DNA of 60,000 bases from Strigamia acuminata (lineage: Eukaryota > Arthropoda > Chilopoda > Geophilomorpha > Linotaeniidae), in assembly GCA_949358305.1 (NCBI GenBank), contig OX442314.1, forward strand, positions 64,429,369 to 64,489,368, written 5' to 3'. The translations under genes and the position numbers were made by a program. Positions 10,101-19,820 of this stretch are shown in pieces (position 1 is the stretch's first letter; each line of letters begins with the position of its first letter). The notes under the pieces are model-generated. The model ran no database searches. It saw nothing but the letters and a program-made list of their open reading frames with translations, and had not been told where the DNA came from.

Positions 10101-12112
10101 ACTACACTTCCCCTCACATGTCACCGCAAACTTCACCTCAAACATCACCCCCGTTATCTCCACCTAGTTCCCCAAGCAGATTTGTGACGACACGGAGAAG
10201 AGCGGGTACTTCCGTTCTCCAACATACAATACCCGTTTTCGATGCTGCACCTATGTCTCCGGCTCCGCTTCAAGGAACTGAAGGAACTGAAGTGGCACCT
10301 ACATCTGCACACCGAACCGCATTCATGTGGAGATATGTCGGAGGAGATTCGCATTGCGCACGTTGGAGACGTGAAGAACATCTCCGCAAGGTTCAGAGAC
10401 CCGGAAAGATTGACACCGATGTATATTATTTCCCGGAACCGGATGTGCGACTACGTTCACGCGGGGACATCGAGAAATATTGTCAATTTAATCATCTCGA
10501 ATATAACCCGGAACTCTTTTTCTTTGGCAGTATTGAATATACTACGCCTTCGATCCCTGCCAGACATGCGGCTCACCTGTGTCGGACGGAACCCGCTTCA
10601 TTCGCCGAAATTCCAAAATTTCATGATGCGCCAAAATGGCGCGAAGCGATCGATGAAGAACTCGGAACTTTCAAGGAGCGTGAGGTGTACGTTGAAGTAC
10701 CGAAACCGCCTGATACAACGATCCTCGGATGTAAATGGATTTTCAAGTTGAAGTCCGACGCCACCGGCAAAGTTACTCGTTACCGTGCCCGCCTTGTCGC
10801 TCAAGGTTTCCGACAAACTCTCGGCGTCGACTACGATGAGGTTTTCAGCCCCGTCGTGAACTTTGTTCTCATCCGGATGTTCTTTTGCTTGCTTGTCATT
10901 CTCCGCGGATGGAAGGACGCACACCTCGACGTAAAGTGTGCCTACCTTTATGGCGAGCTCGAGCACAAGGTATATATGCGGATTCCGGCAGGTGCGACTT
11001 GCACACACCCGAACAACGTTTGGCTTCTGATAAAATCCCTCTACGGCCTCCATCAATCCGGAAGGCAATGGTTCGAGAAGCTAGACGAAACTCTTCGAGC
11101 GCTCGGATTTCGAAGACTGCCCGGATGCAATTGTGTTTATTCTTTTGGGACTTCAGCGTTGATGCTGGTCTACGTGGACGACATCGTTCTTTTCTACGCT
11201 AACGACACCGTCCTCGATCGACTCATCGTTTTGATCAGCACCAAGTTTCAAATCGTCAACTTGGGTCCCATCACGAAATTGCTCGGCGTTGAATTTATCC
11301 GAGAGGCTGGCAAGACTTTCATTAGCCAGCGGATGTACATCTCGAAGATCGTTAAAAAGTTCGGAACCGTCGCAAATAACCTCGTCAAGGTCCCTGTTAC
11401 TCCGGGAACAACGCTCACTCGGGGACCGACCGAGAACTTGATCGATTTCCCGTATAGATCGCTCATTGGATCGCTATTGTTTTTAGCGTCGCGAACACGT
11501 CCCGATATCTTATTTTCCGTGATTTACCTGTCGCAGTTCAACACGTGTTATACTCAGGCACACATCAAAGCCCTACTCCAGGTACTTCAGTATGTCTCGA
11601 ACACCATTGATTATTGTATCGAATTATCGGGATGTGGATCAGGACAACTGTGGGGATACACAGACGCATCGTGGGCATCGGATACCGCTACATCGCTTAG
11701 TTTCGGAGGCTTCATTTGCTACATCGGACAAACGCCAATTGGATGGACCTGCCGAAAACAGACCACCGTGGCTTGCTCAACAATGGAAGCCGAGTTCCTC
11801 GCTCTTGTTGATGCAGTTAAAGAATTTTATTGGCTCCGACATGTTTACTCCGAATGTCCGATGTTAGATCCGATTTCTCGTCCCGTTATCTACTCCGACG
11901 CGCTTGCTGCTATCCAATTCACCGCGAACGATATCGAGAACAGCAAGACGAAACACATCCGCGTCAAGTTCCATTGGCTTCGGGAGTGGTACACGGCGGG
12001 ACAGTTTGAACTTCGGAAAGTGCCCGGCGATCTGAACGTCGCCGATATATTTACAAAGTGGCTCGGCTCGGAAAAACTTCGTTCACTCATCTCGAGAATC
12101 TTCCGGCCTTGA
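7178..12112 (+). CDS. copia 1 Gag-Pol polyprotein
   Basis: A single frame of about 1644 codons encodes the whole replication machinery: structural Gag, aspartic protease, integrase, reverse transcriptase and RNase H. I chose the ATG at 7178 over the in-frame GTG at 7151. Visible in order: Gag with one CCHC knuckle (CFNCQELGHYANKC, near residue 232); protease WIVDCGATDH near 320; the GAG-pre-integrase HSRLGH...CNDC finger near 561; integrase core acidic residues in DVWGP, DRGGEF and NGTAERINR; reverse transcriptase HLDVKCAYLYG and YVDD near 1331; and RNase H YTDASWA near 1494. All catalytic signatures are present. The protease has Cys where D-S/T-G is usual. There is no frameshift between gag and pol, as in Drosophila copia. 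Confidence 0.96.
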   Translation: MQKVGDPTSGKVPVLAVGNYDSWQRSMKMLLKAEGLWHHVTEDGEIDYLKTASEKEKVKFQRKKDKALGLIYCFVSEAKKSALDNCDTPKESWDKLAQIYAPSSRARQAAMRWEFLELSLKPNEEMADFIGRVDYHVSQLKAVKEEVSDIHHAYQYLRRLPPEYSQVSFAIYHWPDDKFKPKEVAEQLLSEYMRLKSMRTDNFQQSSAHASNTDQSRQRNPSRPPRDISTVRCFNCQELGHYANKCPHQKRDGQSRPAAQVQRSSRSKSRRRNKNSAKQDDSKPRGSSRPRRDANFFVNCPQVIERPIAHFMQSNEWIVDCGATDHVSHIQSWFTNFEHITPFDIELGQGKSKVTGRGNVRLQTSIDNFDCFVTLHNVLFAPNFEANLVSVSKIDRNKFHIHIFNGEINVYQTDIRSSVLRAKEKGGLYYVDGLCATPTISTTVSTSHQPAPTVPVKTLVTSEVDFEPIPKPKQKSKNKTEFMTDFRIELSPSNVVNQIPTPTPTNPLPNPNPPQVQLPSPVPSYADVSQSIPTSPAAKNPSPPKKETVANPTAKKDATGLWHSRLGHLHTNAMRLLAANDQVYGMEPAEVRQDLACNDCRIAKSIRASHKPDPNPITTKALDLLHMDVWGPAETTSIGGARFVFTIIDDATRYCWITPIAQKSQVFGVFKDFVARIERVANTRVKAIRSDRGGEFMSNEFLNYLREKGIEGQRTNPNSPAMNGTAERINRTMADNVRSILSETKLPNDLWAEIAVTFAYIKNRSPHSRLNNQIPYILWRQRALSLRHLRKIGSKCWVHFTTPGRKKLQMRAWEGYIVGYAVGTRGYRIWNPLDDKITESTHVRIDEKQSYRRTLRNGNGNGNLRQYIPYSNVDHSPNVQDIPQSTVTFDENIQYLDWPKGSDSDHEYSSSDEESEMPPLEESSSSAASAQFQTPERQFQEACALRLPSSDSNLGDDTDRDIDDIDEVSLVPISNYTSPHMSPQTSPQTSPPLSPPSSPSRFVTTRRRAGTSVLQHTIPVFDAAPMSPAPLQGTEGTEVAPTSAHRTAFMWRYVGGDSHCARWRREEHLRKVQRPGKIDTDVYYFPEPDVRLRSRGDIEKYCQFNHLEYNPELFFFGSIEYTTPSIPARHAAHLCRTEPASFAEIPKFHDAPKWREAIDEELGTFKEREVYVEVPKPPDTTILGCKWIFKLKSDATGKVTRYRARLVAQGFRQTLGVDYDEVFSPVVNFVLIRMFFCLLVILRGWKDAHLDVKCAYLYGELEHKVYMRIPAGATCTHPNNVWLLIKSLYGLHQSGRQWFEKLDETLRALGFRRLPGCNCVYSFGTSALMLVYVDDIVLFYANDTVLDRLIVLISTKFQIVNLGPITKLLGVEFIREAGKTFISQRMYISKIVKKFGTVANNLVKVPVTPGTTLTRGPTENLIDFPYRSLIGSLLFLASRTRPDILFSVIYLSQFNTCYTQAHIKALLQVLQYVSNTIDYCIELSGCGSGQLWGYTDASWASDTATSLSFGGFICYIGQTPIGWTCRKQTTVACSTMEAEFLALVDAVKEFYWLRHVYSECPMLDPISRPVIYSDALAAIQFTANDIENSKTKHIRVKFHWLREWYTAGQFELRKVPGDLNVADIFTKWLGSEKLRSLISRIFRP

Positions 12113-12305
12113 GTACTTTTGACATTCCTAGTTTAGTTTACCCGACATCGAGGATCATCGAGTTCCAGTGGGAATATTCGGGCTTCCGTAGAGTTTTTCA
12201 ATGACAGTACCCGGCTCGGTGATTCGAACTTTATCTTTTGTCTTTTCTGATAACACACTGTAATTCCAGTACCCGTTCTTTATTTCCCCCGAATTTATTT
12301 ACATC

Positions 12306-12317
12306 GAAGGGGGGGAT
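12306..12317 (+). other. copia 1 polypurine tract
   Basis: GAAGGGGGGGAT directly precedes the TG of the 3' LTR. It is the expected primer site for plus-strand DNA synthesis. Confidence 0.85.
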
Positions 12318-12318
12318 T

Positions 12319-12867
12319 TGTTGGTCTGCTGACCATTTTTAGTATGTCGATGCAAATAGATCCGATATATTTCATTATCTTTTCAATTTTTATTAGCCAA
12401 TTGCTGTATTTACTTATCTTCGAGTCATTTATTGCATTTTCGGTTATTTAATGCTATTGTCATATTTTATAGCATGTGGCACCATGCTTCTTGTATCCCA
12501 TTTACTTTATTTCGATTTATTCTCCAAATTGTATTATTCAATTCCGACACTAGGTGTCGCTACTCACTTGAGTCACATCCAAGATGGCTGCTGCCATGAT
12601 TGAGCAGTGCCAAGCTGTTTTCTACTTTGTTTTGGACTCATTTCGTAATGTATTTTCGATTAAATCTTTTTATGTTTTTATTTAAACATTTGTCTTATGT
12701 TTCACACGGCATATAAGTGTAATCACACGGCCGTTATTTACTGCATAGCGAATTCGCGAGTATTCTGCGAGTCGCGAAATTCGCGAGTATTCTGCGAGCC
12801 GTGTTTCGACTCTGTTTTTCGTTTTTCACTCGATATTTCGAGTTATTTCCAGTCCTCCTCTGCTACA
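12319..12867 (+). repeat. copia 1 3' LTR (549 bp)
   Basis: Same length and, by eye, same sequence as the 5' LTR. It is followed by the target duplication TATAC at 12868-12872. Confidence 0.96.
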
Positions 12868-12872
12868 TATAC

Positions 12873-13560
12873 TATTGCACGAGCGCATTGACGCGTGATG
12901 AACACCGACCACGTTTACGAAGTGAATTCGAGCTACAAAAGTATCGAGTCGCCATTCTATGATGGAAAAAAAAAATTAAGTGTAAACAAACAAAATAAAA
13001 ACTTTAATATACAAGAAACGTACAATTCCACTCAACTTTGTTTCAAATTTTATTTATTGGATCATTGAAAATAAACAGTAGTGTTGTGCACTGTACGCTT
13101 AAGTGTATACCGTTGTTTTGTGGTGGGGATTTGCCTCGATAATTGATCTTTTCTCTTTGTTTGCAATATTTTTTTGGCCTTTTTTGTTGATTTTTCGGTT
13201 TGAAATTGTTTTTTTCCGGTGTAATTTAAGTGGTGGAAGGTTGTTGGCGTGTGTTGAGGGTAATTTTGGCGGTTTTTGGGTCGGGATTAGTGTTTTCTGC
13301 GATTTTTTATCGGTATTTGGGGTTTGATGCAGCGGATAGCGCATGCGAATCGCCGTCGACCGTAGCATTAGCAATTGCAACCTGCCGCGCTATGCCACAC
13401 AATGTGCCGCCGCGATAGGCCATCGAATCCGAATGTGTGTGATGCGAAACGCGAGTACGCGCGCGGAGAACGCGCGGCAATGCTAGCAACAGGAGCGCAA
13501 CTGCCCAAGAAATTGCTCAACAATAAAAGGCACGTGGAAGCACGTGCCTGAAACAATAGG
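12873..13560 (+). repeat. Macrosatellite unit 2, right part
   Basis: Continuation of the unit broken by the copia element. It carries the private 8-base deletion after GTATACCG near 13110. Confidence 0.92.
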
Positions 13561-15247
13561 CACTTCAAATAAAGTTATTGTTAAAAAACGGGCTTGAAAA
13601 CCAACAATTACACAATAATTAAGGGGCAAGAAATGAACTTTGCTGCAATGCAAAGTTCTCAAAATACAGAGAAATGAAAGTTACACTTGTATAAAGAATT
13701 GACAATGTTTGAAACCAATAAAAACTACAAAAACACACTTGTAAAAAACCCAAAAAAAAACCCCAGAATGAATTATTTGACTCAAATTAACCCTAAAACA
13801 GTCTTGGAGGTCGTGCAGACGACAGAGTCGGATCGGAAGGTTGCTAAAACCTGACGCCAAAACTAGCAATGGGACAGCTAGTTAGAAAACAGCTTTTTCA
13901 TCAATCATGAACGCTGAAAACCTCACCCAGGGGTAGAAAATGATGGAGAGAACGTTTTCGCCATCTAAAACGGTCTAAAACGGGTCTAAAATGCCTAAAC
14001 CGGCGCCTGGAACGTGGCGGAGTTGTTGGGTCAAATATTGTCAAAAATCAGTGGAAATTTGTCAAATACTGGCAAAAATCTGCTGAAATTTGTCAAAAAT
14101 TGCCAAATTTTGGCGCAAGTTACGTGAGGTTTGCGCGCATCCAACTATGACGAAAAATCCATGCGTGTGCACGCGCGATTTACTGGCGCGTTGGAAGCGT
14201 TAAAATAAATTTTTCCAATATCTAACACAATTTGCACCGAATTATGGCAATTTTTGACAAATTTACATGGATTTTTGCCAGTATTTGACAAATTTCCACG
14301 GATTTTTGACAATATTTGACAAATTCCAGACAAATTTCAGACAAATTTCAATTAATTTTAGAAATTTTATGAGAAATTTCAGCAAATGTTTGAGGATTGA
14401 GGAAATCTTCTGAAATTTGTCAAATATAGGCAAAAATCTTTTGAAATTTGTCAAATACAGGCAAAAATCTGCTGAAATTTGTCAAAAATTGCCCAAATTC
14501 CGTGCAAGTTTTGCAAGTTTTGCGCGCATCAAATCGTATGCGCGCCTATACTATTGCACGAGCGCATTGACGCGTGATGAACACCGACCACGTTTACGAA
14601 GTGAATTCGAGCTACAAAAGTATCGAGTCGCCATTCTATGATGGAAAAAAAAAATTAAGTGTAAACAAACAAAATAAAAACTTTAATATACAAGAAACGT
14701 ACAATTCCACTCAACTTTGTTTCAAATTTTATTTATTGGATCATTGAAAATAAACAGTAGTGTTGTGCACTGTACGCTTAAGTGTATACCGGCGATGCGT
14801 TGTTTTGTGGTGGGGATTTGCCTCGATAATTGATCTTTTCTCTTTGTTTGCAATATTTTTTTGGCCTTTTTTGTTGATTTTTCGGTTTGAAATTGTTTTT
14901 TTCCGGTGTAATTTAAGTGGTGGAAGGTTGTTGGCGTGTGTTGAGGGTAATTTTGGCGGTTTTTGGGTCGGGATTAGTGTTTTCTGCGATTTTTTATCGG
15001 TATTTGGGGTTTGATGCAGCGGATAGCGCATGCGAATCGCCGTCGACCGTAGCATTAGCAATTGCAACCTGCCGCGCTATGCCACACAATGTGCCGCCGC
15101 GATAGGCCATCGAATCCGAATGTGTGTGATGCGAAACGCGAGTACGCGCGCGGAGAACGCGCGGCAATGCTAGCAACAGGAGCGCAACTGCCCAAGAAAT
15201 TGCTCAACAATAAAAGGCACGTGGAAGCACGTGCCTGAAACAATAGG
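13561..15247 (+). repeat. Macrosatellite unit 3 (1687 bp)
   Basis: Full-length unit, nearly identical to units 1 and 4; one visible change is TCTTTTGAAATTTG for TCTTCTGAAATTTG near 14437. Near-identity along the array points to recent amplification or ongoing homogenisation. Confidence 0.92.
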
Positions 15248-16749
15248 CACTTCAAATAAAGTTATTGTTAAAAAACGGGCTTGAAAACCAACAATTACAC
15301 AATAATTAAGGGGCAAGAAATGAACTTTGCTGCAATGCAAAGTTCTCAAAATACAGAGAAATGAAAGTTACACTTGTATAAAGAATTGACAATGTTTGAA
15401 ACCAATAAAAACTACAAAAACACACTTGTAAAAAACCCAAAAAAAAACCCCAGAATGAATTATTTGACTCAAATTAACCCTAAAACAGTCTTGGAGGTCG
15501 TGCAGACGACAGAGTCGGATCGGAAGGTTGCTAAAACCTGACGCCAAAACTAGCAATGGGACAGCTAGTTAGAAAACAGCTTTTTCATCAATCATGAACG
15601 CTGAAAACCTCACCCAGGGGTAGAAAATGATGGAGAGAACGTTTTCGCCATCTAAAACGGTCTAAAACGGGTCTAAAATGCCTAAACCGGCGCCTGGAAC
15701 GTGGCGCAGTTGTTGGGTCAAATATTGTCAAAAATCAGTGGAAATTTGTCAAATACTGGCAAAAATCTGCTGAAATTTGTCAAAAATTGCCAAATTTTGG
15801 CGCAAGTTACGTGAGGTTTGCGCGCATCCAACTATGACGAAAAATCCATGCGTGTGCACGCGCGATTTACTGGCGCGTTGGAAGCGTTAAAATAAATTTT
15901 TCCAATATCTAACACAATTTGCACCGAATTATGGCAATTTTTGACAAATTTACATGGATTTTTGCCAGTATTTGACAAATTTCCACGGATTTTTGACAAT
16001 ATTTGACAAATTCCAGACAAATTTCAGACAAATTTCAATTAATTTTAGAAATTTTATGAGAAATTTCAGCAAATGTTTGAGGATTGAGGAAATCTTCTGA
16101 AATTTGTCAAATATAGGCAAAAATCTTCTGAAATTTGTCAAATACAGGCAAAAATCTGCTGAAATTTGTCAAAAATTGCCCAAATTCCGTGCAAGTTTTG
16201 CAAGTTTTGCGCGCATCAAATCGTATGCGCGCCTATACTATTGCACGAGCGCATTGACGCGTGATGAACACCGACCACGTTTACGAAGTGAATTCGAGCT
16301 ACAAAAGTATCGAGTCGCCATTCTATGATGGAAAAAAAAAAATTAAGTGTAAACAAACAAAATAAAAACTTTAATATACAAGAAACGTACAATTCCACTC
16401 AACTTTGTTTCAAATTTTATTTATTGGATCATTGAAAATAAACAGTAGTGTTGTGCACTGTACGCTTAAGTGTATACCGGCGATGCGTTGTTTTGTGGTG
16501 GGGATTTGCCTCGATAATTGATCTTTTCTCTTTGTTTGCAATATTTTTTTGGCCTTTTTTGTTGATTTTTCGGTTTGAAATTGTTTTTTTCCGGTGTAAT
16601 TTAAGTGGTGGAAGGTTGTTGGCGTGTGTTGAGGGTAATTTTGGCGGTTTTTGGGTCGGGATTAGTGTTTTCTGCGATTTTTTATCGGTATTTGGGGTTT
16701 GATGCAGCGGATAGCGCATGCGAATCGCCGTCGACCGTAGCATTAGCAA
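15248..16749 (+). repeat. Macrosatellite unit 4, truncated at the right end
   Basis: The unit follows the consensus to GTAGCATTAGCAA and then leaves it, ending the array at about 16749. An open frame continues past the breakpoint into unrelated sequence on the minus strand (16429-17283); this is read-through without coding features. Confidence 0.9.
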
Positions 16750-17203
16750 GTGCGCGCGCAAGTTAAATGTGTACAGGACTGTGAGAAAATAAAACGTGTG
16801 TGGAAGAGTAAATGTTCTTTGGTGATCGCCATGAGTTCGTACTTTGTCGTGGGCGCGAAATGTGTGTGATATATATGCTACTATGCGTGATGTAGCGCCG
16901 TCAGCGCGTTTCAGCACGCGATGTAGCACCCTGAGCGCGTCCAAATGCGTACAGGTGTTCGACAGATGTGCCAGGGCTTCACGTGCATACACGAAACATA
17001 AACATGAAGAAAACAGAAAAAACCGTTGTGTGTGATGTTTATAAAGACACATTACACAAAGAATACTACTCTTCATACAAAAAGCAATAAACTTTATACA
17101 TATTGCAATAAACTTACAAAATGGTAAAAATAAAATACTGGAAAACATGGCCTTGAATAATAGTGGAAAACATGGCGTACTGCCTTGAATACCCCCTTGA
17201 ATA
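16750..17203. other. Spacer without a gene
   Basis: Begins with a GTGCGCGCGCAAG block at the macrosatellite breakpoint. It contains AATAAA-rich and TTGAATA-rich short repeats around 17080-17200. No credible coding frame is visible on either strand. Confidence 0.5.
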
Positions 17204-18238
17204 CGTCGCACCGCATCATCTCGCCTCACTTCCCGTCTTGAAAATAAATAAACGCCCCGGCGTTTATTCGAGACAATGTCCAACTTGGGCTTTCATTCGC
17301 GCCTCACATCCCGCCTTGGTAATAAATAAACGCCCCGGCGTTTATTCGAGGCACATCACCCACACCTCCCCGGCGTTCAAACGAGTAGCTGCGCGTATTT
17401 GACCCCGGTTTTTATTCTTTCAAATTGTCGTGTGTTTTCAAAGTTCTTAATTTGTTCAAAAACAAACAAAATGGCTATTTGTTGATTTTTAATTGATTTT
17501 ATCGATTTCTGTTCGTTTTTTGCTGGTTTTTAATCGATTTTTCTGTATTTTTGATCAATTTTTGCCAATTGTAATCGTTATTTGTCATTCTGAATTGATT
17601 ATTGTCAGGTTTCAGTCGATTTTTGTCGATTTCTGATCAATGTTTATACATTTCTTATCATTTTGTGTAGATTTCTGTTGAATTTTAATCATATTTCTTC
17701 GTTTTTATTCAATTTTTGTCCCATGCTCCGCGATCAGTTCGAATAATTGACACCATACTGTGCTTTTACTCATATTCAAGATGGCGTCGCAAACTCAAGG
17801 TCGAATTCCGCTGAATTCATTTATTGCGACTGTTTGCGCTCCATACATGCGAAAAGGATTATGGGAAAAATCCTCAATGCAGGTCATTTTGGTGTCAAAT
17901 GAGCGAGGAAGGCTGGAGATAAGGAAAATTGGTGAAATTTCAAAAAAAAGCTAAACAATCAAAATTTACATGAAGCTCAATTTTTCTAACTGGAAATGCA
18001 TGTATCGTCAATTTCGGGATATTTTAGGGGTGAAATTGACTGGGAAGGGACCCCCACATTCCCCATGCCGTCAACGCGCGCGTTGACGAAATTCAAATCC
18101 AGGTTTTCACACAGCCCCACGTTATTTTCGGGTTCCAATTGCCGTATTGCCGTATTGCCTCAAATAAACGCCGGGGCGTTTATTAATTTTCATTAATTTT
18201 CCAGACCGGAAATGAGGCGAGGTGATGCAGTACGATGC
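17204..18238. mobile_element. MITE-like element with ~80-bp degenerate terminal inverted repeats
   Basis: The left end (17204-17278) reads GCATCATCTCGCCTCACTTCC and then AATAAACGCCCCGGCGTTTATT. The right end (18154-18238) is its reverse complement with changes and a ~10-base insertion. The palindrome AATAAACGCC..GGCGTTTATT is duplicated at the left end (17250 and 17326 regions, 76 bases apart). The ~1-kb interior has no transposase. The family is unknown and no target duplication could be fixed. Confidence 0.55.
17460..17720. repeat. Degenerate T-rich short-repeat tract
   Basis: Loose repetition of TTTTTGTCGATTTCTGATCAA-like words every 20-25 bases, with many substitutions. No coding content. 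Confidence 0.5.
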
Positions 18239-18829
18239 AAAATTGCGAGATGTAGTTTGCTTTATTTGTTAAAACAAATTAGGCGTCACTAATTCACCTG
18301 TATTAGGGTTTCAATGTGTGAAATTTCAAAATTTATCGGTTCCGTCAAAACGCCATTGAAAAGTTACATTTTTATAACGTTTCAATGATGAAAACGGCCA
18401 TTTTTGATGAAAAACAGCCATTTTTTATAGAAAAAACGACGAAGAAAGCCATTTTCACTATGAAAAATGGCTGAAAATGACCATTTTGACGAAAAACGGC
18501 CATTTTTACTACGAAAAATGGCTAAAAATGCCACTTGAGTGAGTGCAAGTACATTTGGTGATGTACTATCGCGAGCGCGCGCGTTTTTGTGCAGTACAAT
18601 GTGCTGATTAAACCAACAGCATTATAGAGTGATTACATTGTTCATTTGTGTTTTTAAGTTACAAAATGGTACAAAATCATAAAATAAACTTGTAAAGTGC
18701 AATTTCTGCGGATTGATCAAAATCCGCAAAATCCGCCGCAAAATTGCGAACAGGGGATCAGCATATAGGCAGCCGTAATGTTAAAAATGGGGTCCCTTTC
18801 GCACTCCGCAAAATCCGCATGCGCGCCAT
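18239..18829. other. Spacer with short inverted GGCCATTTTT repeats
   Basis: Around 18375-18535 the words GCCATTTTT and AAAAATGGC alternate several times. They form small hairpins in low-complexity DNA. The block ends where copia A reverse transcriptase homology begins. Confidence 0.5.
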
Positions 18830-19820
18830 AAGGATATACAAAATGAAACGCGACCACACGGGTGTTATCCAACGCTACCGAGCCCGACTCGTCGCACAGG
18901 GCTTTAAGCAAAAGCCCGGAGTTGACTTTACAGAGGTGTTCTCCCCCGTCATTAACTTCGTGCTAGTAATAGTGTTCTTTTGCACTTTGGTAATACTCAA
19001 GGGATGGCGGGACTTACACCTGGATATCAAGGCTGCGTACCTTTACGGGGACCTCGATACGGTACAGTACATAGAGATCCCCAAGGGATATCGTACCGCC
19101 CATAATAAACATAAATGCTGGATGCTTTTAAAATCACTCTATGGATTACACCAGTCCGGTCGTATGTGGTACCAGGTTCTCCACATACGACTACTTGAAT
19201 TGGGCTTCCAACCATTGTTGGGTTTAAACTGTGTCTATGCCCTAGACAACGACGCGATAGTCATCTTCTACGTGGACGATATCGTGCTATTCTCGAAGGA
19301 TGACTATGTGGAACAATGCGTTTTGAAGTGGTTACGGGAATCGTTTGAAGTAGTGAGTCTGGGACCCGTAACTTTACTTTTAGGAATCGAGTTTGATAGG
19401 TCCGGGGGCATGATTAAAATCCACCAACGGAAATATATTAAAAAGCTTTGTAAAGCGTACGGGATTGACTCGTGCCATCGAGTGAAAGTTCCAGTAACCC
19501 CGGGAACCATGATTCAAAGTGTGAGAACCGGAGAAAAAGTCGATACTTCATTCCCGTACAGATCTTTGGTCGGAAGTCTATTGTTCATCGCCAGCCGAAC
19601 CAGACCCGACATACTGTTTTCAGTAATAGTGCTTTCTCAGTATAACGAGACACATTCGGCGCGCCATGTCAATATGTTACTGCAGGTCCTGCGATATTTG
19701 GCCACCACGTCGAATTATTCGATTAACTTATCGAACTGTAAAAACGAGAACTTGACAGTTTACACCGACGCGTCGTTTGCCCTAGATCAAGACAGACGAC
19801 GAAGCTTTGGGGGACATATT
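18830..19820 (+). pseudogene. copia A reverse transcriptase and start of RNase H, truncated
   Basis: The frame resembles the copia B polymerase throughout. It shows KRDHTG..RYRARLVAQGF, the metal-binding HLDIKAAYLYGDL, KSLYGLHQSGRMWY, YVDDIVLFS, and the beginning of RNase H with YTDASFALD. Gag, protease and integrase are missing: homology starts at about 18830, so the element is 5'-truncated. It is cut at GGH-I by the gypsy LTR at 19821, after which the remaining open codons belong to that LTR. The RNase H remainder lies 23 kb away at 43093. Dead as a unit; motifs themselves are unmutated. Confidence 0.92.

Larger units (their letters stand above)
5712..12872 (+). mobile_element. Complete Ty1/copia LTR retrotransposon (copia 1)
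   Basis: A full element of 7151 bp (5717-12867) is flanked by the 5-bp target duplication TATAC (5712-5716 and 12868-12872). The undisturbed macrosatellite sequence at this position, visible in units 1, 3 and 4, confirms the empty site. The LTRs are identical by eye. A primer-binding site, one uninterrupted Gag-Pol frame and a polypurine tract are all present. The domain order, with integrase before reverse transcriptase, is diagnostic of Ty1/copia. It looks recently inserted and potentially able to move. Confidence 0.97.

Noticed and set aside
3038-16749. Macrosatellite as a CRISPR array or rRNA repeat
   Set aside because: Units are 1.69 kb with near-identical content and no spacer alternation, and no rRNA or tRNA sequence is recognisable inside.
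16429-17283. 284-codon minus-strand ORF
   Set aside because: It runs across the macrosatellite breakpoint into unrelated spacer; no domain, and the satellite part recurs as a shorter frame in every unit.
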